Origin: an uncultured Actinomycetes bacterium
GTDB lineage: Bacteria; Actinomycetota; Thermoleophilia; Solirubrobacterales; Solirubrobacteraceae
Assembly (NCBI GenBank): GCA_937888775.1
Contig: CALAQT010000508.1
Coordinates: forward strand, 1-10,088
Direction of reading: 5' to 3'
DNA: 10,088 nt
The notes below the pieces were generated by a model. The model was not told the DNA's origin. It saw only the letters and a list, made by a program, of their open reading frames with translations, and did not search any database. Shown in pieces: positions 1 to 6,752 of the stretch. Position numbers and translations under genes: made by a program. Every line of letters begins with the position of its first letter. The first letter of the stretch is position 1.

Positions 1-343
1 CCGAAGCCTCATCGCCTACGACCACTGAACCCACCCACACGGAATCAATCATCTATACCCCACACCACGACACAGCGACCTCACAAGCCCGGGCTACATC
101 CTGCAGAATCCCGCTTCTCGCTCGGTGACAGGCGCTTCGTGAGGAGCAGCGGTAGCCCCGGTTGCCGCTCCTAGCCTACTAGCGCCAGCGGGCTGATCGT
201 TGATGCGATGAGGCGTGCTGCGCGGGCACCCCATCGCGCGCCGCGAGCGCTTCTGCTTCGTCGCCGACCGAGCAGCGCCGACCGTGCTTCTGCTCCGCGG
301 CGAGGACCGGCCGAAGGAGAAGCGGGAGCCCCGGCTGTCGTTG
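1..343. other. Left flank without a recognisable gene
   Basis: No credible complete gene is visible here. Positions 2-28 read in one plus-strand frame as R-S-L-I-A-Y-D-H then TGA. This could be the 3' end of a gene that begins outside the window, but eight codons cannot show it. The rest is non-coding or degenerate, and the open frames on both strands are arginine/serine/proline-rich shadows. Positions 257-278 hold one copy of a 22-bp direct repeat that recurs at 1015-1036, on the other side of vapBC. Confidence 0.5.
257..278 (+). repeat. 22-bp direct repeat, left copy
   Basis: The left copy begins TTCGTCGCCGACCGAGC and then reads AGCGC. It matches 1015-1036 at 21 of 22 positions, including 17 consecutive bases. 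The two copies bracket the vapBC operon and its operator, about 760 bp apart. Origin unknown. Confidence 0.6.
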
Positions 344-736
344 TTAGGCCGTCGCGAGGCCTTCGCTCCTGGCGGCCTTGAGGACCTTCTGGTCGAAGGA
401 TGCAAGGCATGACTTGGTGTGCTTGGCGGTGGCGAGACAGTAGGCGTCGGGCAGACTGACGGGGTAGCGCTGTCTGAGCTTGGCCGCCTCGATGGCGATG
501 GCTTCGTTGGCAATGTGGATCTCGAGCCCGAGCGCTGCGATCGCTTCACGAGCTCGGGCCAGCTTCGTGGGATCAGCCGCCGGCGCGATGAGGACCTCGG
601 TGAGATTCACCGCACTGATGGCTACCGCGTCTTGGCGCTGGCGCCATTCGGTCAGCAGCTTGCGCGCCGGGGAGTGCTGGGCGTCGCTGCTGTCCAGCGC
701 GCCGATGAGAACATCGGCATCGACCAGGCGTCTCAA
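344..736 (-). CDS. vapC: VapC-type PIN-domain ribonuclease toxin
   Basis: This 130-aa protein fits the PIN-domain toxins, Mg2+-dependent ribonucleases that cleave RNA when their VapB partner is degraded. The acidic catalytic set is visible: D6 and D8 in the N-terminal VDADVLIG strand, E47 in NLTEVL, D97 in LPDAYCLATA and D115 in SFDQKVL, in the usual order and spacing. Length is normal for the family. The start is a TTG at 736-734 that overlaps the vapB stop as TTGA, a four-base overlap implying translational coupling; no other start leaves the first Asp motif intact. The gene ends with TAA. No residue looks disrupted, so it is probably functional. The RNA target cannot be told from sequence. 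Confidence 0.88.
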   Translation of the reverse strand: MRRLVDADVLIGALDSSDAQHSPARKLLTEWRQRQDAVAISAVNLTEVLIAPAADPTKLARAREAIAALGLEIHIANEAIAIEAAKLRQRYPVSLPDAYCLATAKHTKSCLASFDQKVLKAARSEGLATA

Positions 737-954
737 CGCTGGGCGTCTTCGGCGTCGAGCTGATCGAGATAGCCGGAGGGATAGCTGCCGGTGAGCGCAC
801 CGAACGCGTCATCGAAGGTCAAGGCGGCGCGTCGGACGCGCAGTTCCCCGTCGCCGGCCGGCTCGATGGTCACAGCCTCGCCGGCGTGAAGACCGGCCTC
901 GTCTAGAGCGGCAACTGGAATCGTGATCTGGTTCTTGGTCGAGATCTTCGCCAT
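733..954 (-). CDS. vapB: VapB-type AbrB/SpoVT-fold antitoxin
   Basis: This 73-aa protein begins MAKISTKNQITIPVAALDEAG, the swapped-hairpin (AbrB/MazE/SpoVT) DNA-binding motif of VapB antitoxins, at about residues 1-42. The acidic C-terminal part (about 43-73) would wrap around the toxin. The frame stays open to an earlier ATG at 987, but homology starts at the ATG at 954. The 21-bp inverted repeat and a TANNNT -10 box lie between those two ATGs, so 954 is preferred, probably as a leaderless start. It is immediately upstream of vapC and overlaps it by four bases. The expected role is to neutralise VapC and, with it, repress the operon. Confidence 0.85.
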   Translation of the reverse strand: MAKISTKNQITIPVAALDEAGLHAGEAVTIEPAGDGELRVRRAALTFDDAFGALTGSYPSGYLDQLDAEDAQR

Positions 955-955
955 C

Positions 956-976
956 CCTTTACTGTACTGGTAAAGG
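956..976 (-). promoter_or_regulatory. vapBC operator overlapping a leaderless -10 box
   Basis: A perfect inverted repeat, CCTTTAC-N7-GTAAAGG, lies directly in front of the vapB ATG. Within it, on the minus strand, TACAGT (966-961) fits the actinobacterial -10 pattern TANNNT and stops six bases before the ATG at 954. Transcription would then begin at or next to the start codon. No convincing -35 is seen. VapB bound to the repeat would cover the -10 box, the usual autorepression arrangement for these operons. The repeat is seen directly; its function is inferred. Confidence 0.6.
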
Positions 977-1014
977 CAGCGCTTCACGCGAACGATCGAG
1001 CGACGAGACTGCCG

Positions 1015-1036
1015 TTCGTCGCCGACCGAGCGGCGC
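1015..1036 (+). repeat. 22-bp direct repeat, right copy
   Basis: The right copy begins TTCGTCGCCGACCGAGC and then reads GGCGC, differing by one base from the copy at 257-278. It lies about 60 bp upstream of the vapB start codon, beyond the operator. Confidence 0.6.
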
Positions 1037-1100
1037 GGGACGCTGCCGCATCCGGGCTGACGGCAGTCGGAGCGGCAGTCGAGGCATGTGACTCGGTGCG

Positions 1101-1125
1101 GCCGCCCGCCGGAGCGGCGGGCGGC
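1101..1125. terminator. GC hairpin, possible transcription terminator
   Basis: GCCGCCCGCC and GGCGGGCGGC are perfect complements separated by GGAGC, giving a 10- to 11-bp all-GC stem. No T-tract follows on either strand, so it is not a canonical intrinsic terminator, although actinobacterial terminators often lack one. It lies between the degenerate minus-strand frame at 1397-1731 and vapB and would insulate vapBC from read-through. The surrounding 988-1396 holds no recognisable gene. Confidence 0.4.
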
Positions 1126-1396
1126 GACTCGTCGTGGTCAGCGATCAGAGGGTCAGCCCGCCCAATGGCGAGCCCGCGTAGGACAGCCGGGCCCCAAAGC
1201 GCTCACTGCTCCTTCGTCGCCCTTTCGGCACTCTTGACCAGGCTGCCGCTCCTGACCGAATCCAGACGGAGACCTCGAGCCGAGCAAGGCCACCGCGGTG
1301 GGGAAAGCAGGACGACCGCGCGCAGCGACGGCTTCCCTCCTTATCGCCACATCCGGGTCTTCGAGCGCACGCGTCTGACGCCTGGCTGGGTGCCTC

Positions 1397-1731
1397 CTAG
1401 CGATGTCGCACCGTTTCGTAGCGGCGGCCGTCGCTGGCGGTTGCTCGTGTGCTCATCTCACGTGCTGCCTCGGCGCCTGGCTCGTCGTCTAGGGCGAGCT
1501 CGTCGAGGTCGGACGCCCGTGGTGGCCGGCGAGGCCGACGGTCGTCTCCGCGCTCTCGTTGACCAAGAAGCCGTCGCGGTTGAGAGCAACGAGCGAGGGC
1601 GAGAGCATCGGCCGCATGAACTCCCATACGCTGGCGCGCAGTGCGCCGTCGCCTCCGGGGAGCGCCTCGCCCAGCTTGCGCTCCACCCGCTCTGAGCCGA
1701 GCGCCTTGGTACGAGTGTCCGGTCGTCGTCG
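1397..1731 (-). pseudogene. Frameshifted remnant of an unidentified gene
   Basis: I do not recognise this protein. Two minus-strand frames look coding in succession. From 1731 to about 1520 one frame reads like ordinary protein (VERKLGEALPGGDG, then VWEFMRPMLSP and VALNRDGFLVNE) with almost every third base G or C. Near 1510-1520 the plausible frame shifts by one to SDLDELALDDEPGAE and ends in DGRRYETVRHR with TAG at 1397. The first frame runs into a stop at once if followed further. No start codon with a ribosome binding site is seen upstream, so the 5' part is probably lost. The alternative is chance openness in GC-rich DNA, but the third-position bias in two abutting frames argues for a decayed gene. 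Confidence 0.3.
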
Positions 1732-1851
1732 TCAGGCATGCCGAGGTCACGGGGCGCGCGAGTGGATCCCGGATCGTGTGATCCGCGGCCCCGTCGACAT
1801 CAGAGTCCCTGCCTGAACCAGCTGGGCGCCGGAGTAGGATCGTTCCTGGAC

Positions 1852-1905
1852 GGTCGCTGACCAAGCCGACTAGCCGTCGCTGCAGCTGACCTTTGCCGTC
1901 GCTGC
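1852..1905 (+). repeat. Iteron-like GTCGCTG repeats upstream of the regulator
   Basis: GCCGTCGCTGC occurs exactly at 1873-1883 and 1895-1905. A third, shorter match (GGTCGCTG) is at 1852-1859. Successive copies start 23 and 22 bases apart, about two helical turns, so bound proteins would lie on one DNA face. The array ends about 130 bp before the regulator start, suggesting an operator. The rest of 1740-2035 holds no convincing gene. Confidence 0.35.
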
Positions 1906-1964
1906 GACTCGCCGACGTGATTTGACCTCCGCCTAGTTGATCCCTTGTAGGGGCTCGCCTCCTG

Positions 1965-1979
1965 CCGAGCGTTGCTCGG
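1965..1979 (+). promoter_or_regulatory. Short dyad in the regulator leader
   Basis: CCGAGC-GTT-GCTCGG is a perfect 6-bp inverted repeat about 57 bp before the regulator start codon. It could be an operator or a small leader hairpin. A TTGACC at 1922-1927 with TTGTAG 17 bases later is a weak promoter candidate upstream of it. Function is a guess. Confidence 0.25.
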
Positions 1980-2035
1980 AGGGGATTGAGAACCAAGAGG
2001 AAGGTCTCACGTGTACGACACCTGGAGGAGGTTTC

Positions 2036-2944
2036 ATGACCGACGACGCGCTTCGCAGGCGGGCCGATGAGCTGGAGTTGCGGGTCGAGGAGCTCGAGCG
2101 CACGGCGCGGCTACGCGAGCTCTGGGAGACGGAAATCGCCGACCGTCACAGCGCGAGCGTGCTCGTCGACCCGGACGGCCAGGTGATCGCTGCGCGAGGC
2201 GCTGGGTCGCTTCCCGAAAGCGTCGATCTTCCTGCGGACGATGGCCATCTGCTGCAGATGCCTGATGGCCGGACGTTCGGGACGCAGTGGCTCGGCGGGC
2301 ACGGCGCGATCCTGTGGCTGCGTCGGCGCCGGGCCTCGGTCGTGCCCCGGCTGCATCTGCGACTGCTTGGCTTGGGCGCCGAAGCACGGCTGGGTACCGG
2401 GCGCGCCGAACGGGGGCTGAGGTCGCTTGAGCTACTCGCGGTACTCGCGATGCACCGCGACGGGCTGACGGCCGAGCAGCTCGCGCTGTCGCTGTATGGC
2501 GAGCGCGGCAAGACGGTCACTATCCGCGCGCAGGTCCACCGGGTGCGGAAGCACCTGGGCCGCCGCGCGCTTCGGACCAAGCCGTACCGCCTGGCGGAAT
2601 CGTTCGATGCGGATTCGCTTGAGGTCGCACGACTCGTCGCGGCGGGGCAACCCGACGAGGCGCTGCGCGCTTACCTCGGTCCACTGTTGCCGGCGTCCGA
2701 CGCGCCCGCAATTGTCGACGCCCGTCGCCTGCTCGACGAGTCGTTGCGGCGCAGCATCCTCACGACGGCCGATCCCGAACTGCTGTCGCGCTGGCTTGTC
2801 CACCCGTGCGGCGCGGATGACCTGGCGGCGGCGCGGACGCTCGTCGCGGTGCTCCCGGTTGGGGACCCCCGCCGCGCTGCGGCGAGCGCATCCGCGGCGG
2901 CGGTCGGGCGGCGGATGTCGCTGGCGGCGCCTGGGCCGGGTTAG
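2036..2944 (+). CDS. Winged-helix transcriptional regulator of the aldehyde dehydrogenase cluster
   Basis: This 302-aa protein is probably the cluster's DNA-binding regulator. The ATG at 2036 follows a strong GGAGGAGG, so the longer open frame from 1937 is rejected. Residues about 5-30 are charged and heptad-like (short coiled coil). About 38-100 could be a small sensor-like fold. About 128-185 form an OmpR/BTAD-type winged helix, with GLTAEQLALSLYG followed by VTIRAQVHRVRKHLG and then the wing motif TKPYRL. The C-terminal 190-300 is helical and alanine/leucine-rich. Related actinobacterial regulators next to aldehyde dehydrogenases usually carry an N-terminal GAF domain and are longer; that domain is not recognisable here. 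It ends 140 bp before the dehydrogenase on the same strand. The ligand is unknown. Confidence 0.68.
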   Translation: MTDDALRRRADELELRVEELERTARLRELWETEIADRHSASVLVDPDGQVIAARGAGSLPESVDLPADDGHLLQMPDGRTFGTQWLGGHGAILWLRRRRASVVPRLHLRLLGLGAEARLGTGRAERGLRSLELLAVLAMHRDGLTAEQLALSLYGERGKTVTIRAQVHRVRKHLGRRALRTKPYRLAESFDADSLEVARLVAAGQPDEALRAYLGPLLPASDAPAIVDARRLLDESLRRSILTTADPELLSRWLVHPCGADDLAAARTLVAVLPVGDPRRAAASASAAAVGRRMSLAAPGPG

Positions 2945-3084
2945 CGCGTCACGCGCCGCGTCTCCTCCGGCTTCCCTGGAGGCAACCGAAACGCGAGATC
3001 TCGGCCGTGCAACCCGAGTGCAACCCCCTCCCGCTTAGCTTGGTGAGCGTCAGCAAGAGAATCCTCAAGCATTGGAGAGACATC

Positions 3085-4581
3085 ATGGTCACCACCGTCG
3101 AGGCGGCATCGCACGCCGCACGTTTCCTGGAGCAGCCCAAGCGGATGCTGGTCGACGGTGAGTGGGTGGATGCGCGCCACGGCCGTACGCTCGAGGTCTA
3201 TGACCCCGCGCTCGGCGAGGTGATCGACCACGTTCCGGCCGGGGATGCCGAAGACGTCGACCTCGCGGTAGCCGCGGCGCGACGCGCATTCGAGGACTCC
3301 GAGTGGAGCCGCATGACCGCCTCGGACCGAGGACGAATCATCTGGCGGGTCGGCGATCTGATCCTCGAGCACGCCGATGAGCTGGCGGAGATCGAGTCGA
3401 TGGACAACGGCAAGCCGGTGAGTGTCGCCCGCGCGGCGGACGTTCCGCTCGCTGCTGACCTGTTCCATTACATGGCTGGGTTCGCCACCAAGATCCACGG
3501 CCAGACGTTCCCGATCTCGGTGCCTTACGCGCCGGGCGCTCAGTTTCACGCCTATACGCTCAAGGAGCCGGTTGGCGTCGTCGGGCAGATCGTCCCGTGG
3601 AACTTCCCTCTGCTGATGGCCGCATGGAAGCTCGGCCCGGCGCTCGCAACTGGCTGCACGGTGGTGTTGAAGCCCGCCGAGCAGACCCCGCTGAGCGCAC
3701 TGCGGCTCGCCGAGCTGATGCTCGAGGCGGGACTGCCGAACGGCGTGGTGAATGTGATCACCGGCTTTGGCGAGACCGCCGGCGCCGCTCTCGCGGGCCA
3801 TCCGGGCGTGGACAAGGTTGCGTTCACCGGGTCGACGGAGGTCGGCAAGCTGATCGTGAAAGCGGCGGCCAACGATCTCAAGCGCGTCACGATCGAGCTC
3901 GGCGGCAAGTCGCCGAACGTGGTTTTCGCCGACGCCGACCTGGAGACCGCAATCCCCGGAGCAGCGAACGCGATCTTCTTCAACCACGGCCAGTGCTGCG
4001 CCGCGGGCTCGAGGCTGTACATCGAGCAGAAGGTCTATGACAACGTCCTCGCGGGGGTCTCGGATTACGCCGACAAGATCAAGGTAGGCCGTGGCCTCGA
4101 CCCCGACACCGAGATGGGTCCGCTCGTCTCCGTCGAGCAGCTCGAGCGGGTGACCGGATTCCTTGAGGCCGGCGAGCGTGAGGGCGTGCGGACTGTCACG
4201 GGTGGCAAGCAGGTCGGGGAGCACGGCTACTTCGTCGCGCCGACCGTGCTTGATGGAGCCGGCCCGGGCAACAGGGTCTTCGACGAGGAGATCTTCGGCC
4301 CGGTGGTGACAGCGATCCCGTTCAGTGACACGGCCGAGGTCGCCGCGGCCGCCAACGAAACCATCTACGGCCTGGCCGCGGGCATCTGGACCACTGACCT
4401 GACGAAGGCGCACCGGCTGATCCCGCAGCTGAAGGCCGGCACGGTTTGGGTCAATACCTACAACATCTTCGACGCGGCGCTCCCGTTCGGTGGCTACAAG
4501 CAGTCCGGCTGGGGCCGTGAGATGGGTGAAGAGGTGATCCACGAGTACACCGAGACCAAGTCGGTGTGCATCGGGCTCTAG
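3085..4581 (+). CDS. NAD(P)+-dependent aldehyde dehydrogenase
   Basis: This 498-aa protein has the full length and all hallmarks of the aldehyde dehydrogenase superfamily, which oxidises aldehydes to carboxylates with NAD(P)+. Visible are PWNFPL (oxyanion-hole N173), KPAEQTP (cofactor lysine), FTGSTEVG (dinucleotide binding), ELGGKSP with general base E271, GQCCAAGSR with catalytic C305, EEIFGPV, and the C-terminal FGGYKQSGWGRE. The E271-C305 spacing of 34 is canonical. The ATG at 3085 is chosen because GGAGAG lies at 3074-3079; the frame is open back to 3007 without a ribosome site. It most resembles the phenylacetaldehyde/betaine-aldehyde type of cytosolic tetrameric enzymes, but the substrate cannot be fixed. 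Its neighbours are the regulator upstream and an SDR reductase downstream, separated by a strong hairpin. Confidence 0.95.
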   Translation: MVTTVEAASHAARFLEQPKRMLVDGEWVDARHGRTLEVYDPALGEVIDHVPAGDAEDVDLAVAAARRAFEDSEWSRMTASDRGRIIWRVGDLILEHADELAEIESMDNGKPVSVARAADVPLAADLFHYMAGFATKIHGQTFPISVPYAPGAQFHAYTLKEPVGVVGQIVPWNFPLLMAAWKLGPALATGCTVVLKPAEQTPLSALRLAELMLEAGLPNGVVNVITGFGETAGAALAGHPGVDKVAFTGSTEVGKLIVKAAANDLKRVTIELGGKSPNVVFADADLETAIPGAANAIFFNHGQCCAAGSRLYIEQKVYDNVLAGVSDYADKIKVGRGLDPDTEMGPLVSVEQLERVTGFLEAGEREGVRTVTGGKQVGEHGYFVAPTVLDGAGPGNRVFDEEIFGPVVTAIPFSDTAEVAAAANETIYGLAAGIWTTDLTKAHRLIPQLKAGTVWVNTYNIFDAALPFGGYKQSGWGREMGEEVIHEYTETKSVCIGL

Positions 4582-4591
4582 ACGCATAGTC

Positions 4592-4629
4592 GCGCGGGCG
4601 CGGCGCGTCAGCCGCGCCTCCGCCCGTGC
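4592..4629 (+). terminator. Strong GC hairpin between dehydrogenase and reductase genes
   Basis: Outer arms GCGCGGGCG and CGCCCGTGC pair over nine positions (one G-T). Inner arms GGCGCG and CGCGCC pair over six around a TCAGC loop. It begins 10 bases after the aldehyde dehydrogenase stop. There is no T-tract, so it may be a Rho-type or imperfect terminator, or an mRNA-stabilising structure that makes expression of the downstream SDR gene differ. Confidence 0.5.
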
Positions 4630-4696
4630 GGCACGTCCACAACCAGGCGCTGGCGCAGCGCTCGAACCCACTGAGACACGATCGAGGAGACAACCG

Positions 4697-5542
4697 ATGA
4701 GCACCATGACTATTGCTGACCCAACGCCCGGAACCGAGACGTTCCCGGCCGACCACCGCCGGGCTCGACTGCACGGACGCGTCGCGCTCGTGACCGGCGG
4801 CACGCGGGGTATCGGAGCGGCGATCTGCCGCAGCTTTGCCGAGCAGGGCGCGATCGTCGCCGCCGGTTACAGCCGGGACGCTGAGCGTGCCGGCGAGCTG
4901 CTGGACCAGTTGCGCGGCCATGACGTCGACGCGAGTGTCCACCAGGGTAATGTCGGTTCGGCCGAGGACTGTCGCCGCACCATCCAGGAAGTGATTGACA
5001 CGCATGGGCGGCTCGACATCCTGGTCAACAATGCCGGGATCACGATCGACAAGACGGTCCTGAAGATGACCGACGAGGATTGGTACAAGGTGATCGCGGT
5101 CAACCTCTCGGGCGCGTTCTTCATGTCTCAGGCGGTGCTGCCGCACATGATTGAGCGCGGGTCGGGACGGATCGTCAACATCTCCTCGATCATCGGCGAG
5201 ATCGGCAACATCGGGCAGGCGAACTACGCAGCCTCGAAGTCCGGGCTGTTCGGGTTGACCAAGACGCTCGCTCGCGAGGCGGCGTTCCAGCTAAAGCGAG
5301 CCGGCAAGCTCGAGGAGGACGGGATCGGGATCACCGTCAACACGGTCGCACCGGGATTCATCGCGACCGAGATGCTCGAGCACGTTCCCCAGAAAGCGCT
5401 CGACGCCATCAAGGAGAAGATCCCGATGGGTAGGCTTGGTAGGCCCGACGAGATCGCCCGGGCGGTCCACTTCCTGATCGCGGACAAGTCCTCGTACATC
5501 ACCGGTCAGACGCTCAGCGTCAACGGCGGGATGGACATGTGA
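4697..5542 (+). CDS. SDR-family reductase, acetoacetyl-CoA reductase-like
   Basis: This 281-aa protein is a classical short-chain dehydrogenase/reductase. It shows the cofactor loop TGGTRGIG (33-40), NNAG (111-114), N136, and the catalytic S164, Y177 and K181 (NISS, then YAASK). The C-terminus NGGMDM and the overall pattern resemble PhaB/FabG enzymes, which reduce 3-oxoacyl thioesters with NAD(P)H; R37 after the glycine motif would favour NADPH. About 30 extra N-terminal residues precede the fold. A charged insertion at about 199-211 (KRAGKLEEDG) lies before the ITVNTVAPGF strand, near the substrate-binding region. The ATG at 4697 follows GAGGAG at 4684-4689; an ATG three codons later is an alternative. 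It shares strand and likely pathway with the aldehyde dehydrogenase. Substrate assignment is by family only. Confidence 0.88.
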   Translation: MSTMTIADPTPGTETFPADHRRARLHGRVALVTGGTRGIGAAICRSFAEQGAIVAAGYSRDAERAGELLDQLRGHDVDASVHQGNVGSAEDCRRTIQEVIDTHGRLDILVNNAGITIDKTVLKMTDEDWYKVIAVNLSGAFFMSQAVLPHMIERGSGRIVNISSIIGEIGNIGQANYAASKSGLFGLTKTLAREAAFQLKRAGKLEEDGIGITVNTVAPGFIATEMLEHVPQKALDAIKEKIPMGRLGRPDEIARAVHFLIADKSSYITGQTLSVNGGMDM

Positions 5543-5973
5543 GCCAGCCGCAAGAAACGGGTGATCGTCGCCGGTCTCGGCGTTGGCCAGCCGTGCGGCG
5601 ATCAAGAGCTCGGAGCTCGTGAATCGCCGGCGCGATCAGCCGGCTCGCGGTCGGGTCGTTGAGACTCTTGTTGAGCTGCTGCATGAGCCGGTTCACTCGA
5701 GCCAACCGACAGAAGCTCCTACGCCTGCTCGGCCCGTAGTCCCTGGTCCTGGTATGCGCCCGCCTGGGCCGGCGGTTGTACGGGTTGCGTTCAGACGCGA
5801 ACCGAGCGGAAAACACTGCGAATGTGCGCCTGCCCCCTGCCACAACTGGAGATATCGGGCCTGATTTGCTTGACCGAGGGGGTCAGAGTCGGAGAGACTC
5901 GGTCACCCGGCCGGTCGGGCGGGCTTGCTTGCGAAGTCCGGCTCGCCAAAGTCTGCGGTCGAGAGGAGCTGTT
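5543..5973. other. Gap with a possible minus-strand coding remnant and an inverted repeat
   Basis: No intact gene is recognised. On the minus strand about 5630-5735 reads RVNRLMQQLNKSLNDPTASR with nearly every third base G or C. The plausible frame then seems to shift to LLIAARLANAETGDD before running antisense into the SDR gene. This may be a decayed gene of unknown family or chance. At 5871-5885 TGACC-N5-GGTCA is a perfect inverted repeat about 90 bp before the next gene and could be an operator; a clear promoter was not found. Confidence 0.25.
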
Positions 5974-6261
5974 ATGTGGGCGCGTGTTGCACGGTTCGAG
6001 GGTGATCCGGGGAATGTCGATGCGGCGATTGAAGAGGCTCGGGGCTTTGCCGCTTCGGGCGATGTGCCGCCCGAACTAGCGGGCACGAAGATGCTGATGC
6101 TCGTCGATCGCCAGTCGGGCGGGCGGCTCATGGTGGCAATGTTCGACACCGAGGAGGCGATGCGCAGAGGCGACGCTGCGATGAACGCTGGGCAGCCTCG
6201 CAACGCTGGCAGGCGCTCATCGGTCGAGTTCTACGAGGTGGCCGGCGAGATAGCGCTCTAA
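5974..6261 (+). CDS. Small dimeric alpha-beta-barrel (ABM-like) protein
   Basis: This 95-aa protein starts at the ATG at 5974, five bases after GAGAGGAG. It begins MWARVARFEGDP, has a helix at about 14-27, the strand KMLMLVDRQSG, a hydrophobic strand (LMVAMFD), a second helix (TEEAMRRGDAAMN) and a last strand (SSVEFYEVAG). This strand-helix-strand order fits the ferredoxin-like dimeric alpha-beta-barrel fold of antibiotic-biosynthesis-monooxygenase-like proteins. Members of that fold range from cofactor-free monooxygenases to proteins of unknown role, and no catalytic set is evident. The next gene starts 32 bp downstream on the same strand, so they probably share a transcript. Whether they belong with the upstream SDR is unclear, given the 431-bp gap. 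Confidence 0.72.
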   Translation: MWARVARFEGDPGNVDAAIEEARGFAASGDVPPELAGTKMLMLVDRQSGGRLMVAMFDTEEAMRRGDAAMNAGQPRNAGRRSSVEFYEVAGEIAL

Positions 6262-6293
6262 CGGTTCCCGAATAGGGGAGAGGAGACTTTACG

Positions 6294-6554
6294 ATGGCGA
6301 CGGTGCTGGTGTTCCACGAGGTCGATGACGTTGACGAATGGCTCAAGTCCCCGCGGCGCGAGGCGATCTTCGAGCCGGCGGGCGTGACTGCGCGACTCTT
6401 CCGTGACCCGGAAGGCTCGAACCGGGTGGGCATCATCTTGGAGGTCCCCGACATGGCCGTTTTCCAGCAGATGATGCAGGGCGACCCCGAGATGGAGGCG
6501 GCGAAGGCCGACGGCGTGCGGGTCGAGACAGCGGTGTTTCTGACCGAGGCTTAG
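6294..6554 (+). CDS. Small conserved hypothetical protein
   Basis: This 86-aa protein has a clear start: ATG at 6294 after GGGGAGAGGAG (6275-6285). It reads ATVLVFHEVDDVDEWLKSP, then a middle segment with GVTARLFRDPEGSNRVGI, then VPDMAVFQQMMQGDPEME and a final strand ETAVFLTEA. The strand-helix-strand-strand-helix-strand order suggests another ferredoxin-like small fold, similar to its upstream partner but without clear sequence similarity. I do not know a biochemical function. It is probably co-transcribed with the preceding gene. An imperfect hairpin at 6556-6575 follows the stop codon and may end the transcript. The excisionase-like fragment begins 42 bp further on. Confidence 0.7.
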   Translation: MATVLVFHEVDDVDEWLKSPRREAIFEPAGVTARLFRDPEGSNRVGIILEVPDMAVFQQMMQGDPEMEAAKADGVRVETAVFLTEA

Positions 6555-6596
6555 CGCGTCACTCGGCGTGATCGCGACGCCCACCAGGTAGGGAGC

Positions 6597-6752
6597 GTGA
6601 GGAGTCCGTATCTGACCGTCCAGGAAGTCGCCGAGCTGGCGCGATGTGAGCACCGGACGGTTAGGCGTGCGATTCGGTCCGGGCAGCTGAAGGCATCGCT
6701 GATCGGTGGCCGAGGACAAGCCGCGCAAACCCGCCGCCGACGCGATCCGTGA
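6597..6752 (+). pseudogene. Truncated excisionase-like helix-turn-helix protein
   Basis: A GTG at 6597, preceded by AGGTAGGG, opens a 51-codon frame. It begins RSPYLTVQEVAELARCEHRT and continues RRAIRSGQLKASLIGGRG. This is the MerR-like helix-turn-helix (HTH_17) of the excisionase family: a YLTVxEVAE helix, the xxRTVxRAI recognition helix, and GQLKA with the GGRG wing. Intact members continue after the wing with a region like YRIxxxDLxAWL. Here the frame turns instead into arginine-rich sequence and stops. Right at that point (about 6705-6712) another frame takes up an integrase C-terminus, so the gene looks cut by a deletion. Xis-type proteins bind att arms and direct excision; this stump probably cannot. 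Confidence 0.6.

Noticed and set aside
1852..1905. CRISPR array or plasmid origin from the phased repeats
   Set aside because: There are only two exact 11-bp units and one partial, no true spacers, and no Cas or replication gene nearby. An operator is the simpler idea.
2941..4803. A 620-codon open frame on the minus strand
   Set aside because: It is exactly antisense to the aldehyde dehydrogenase and is arginine-rich with no domain. In DNA with G/C third positions, such long antisense frames arise by chance.
5569..5582. Terminator hairpin after the SDR gene (CGCCG-GTCT-CGGCG)
   Set aside because: A 5-bp stem with no T-tract is expected often by chance in such GC-rich DNA.
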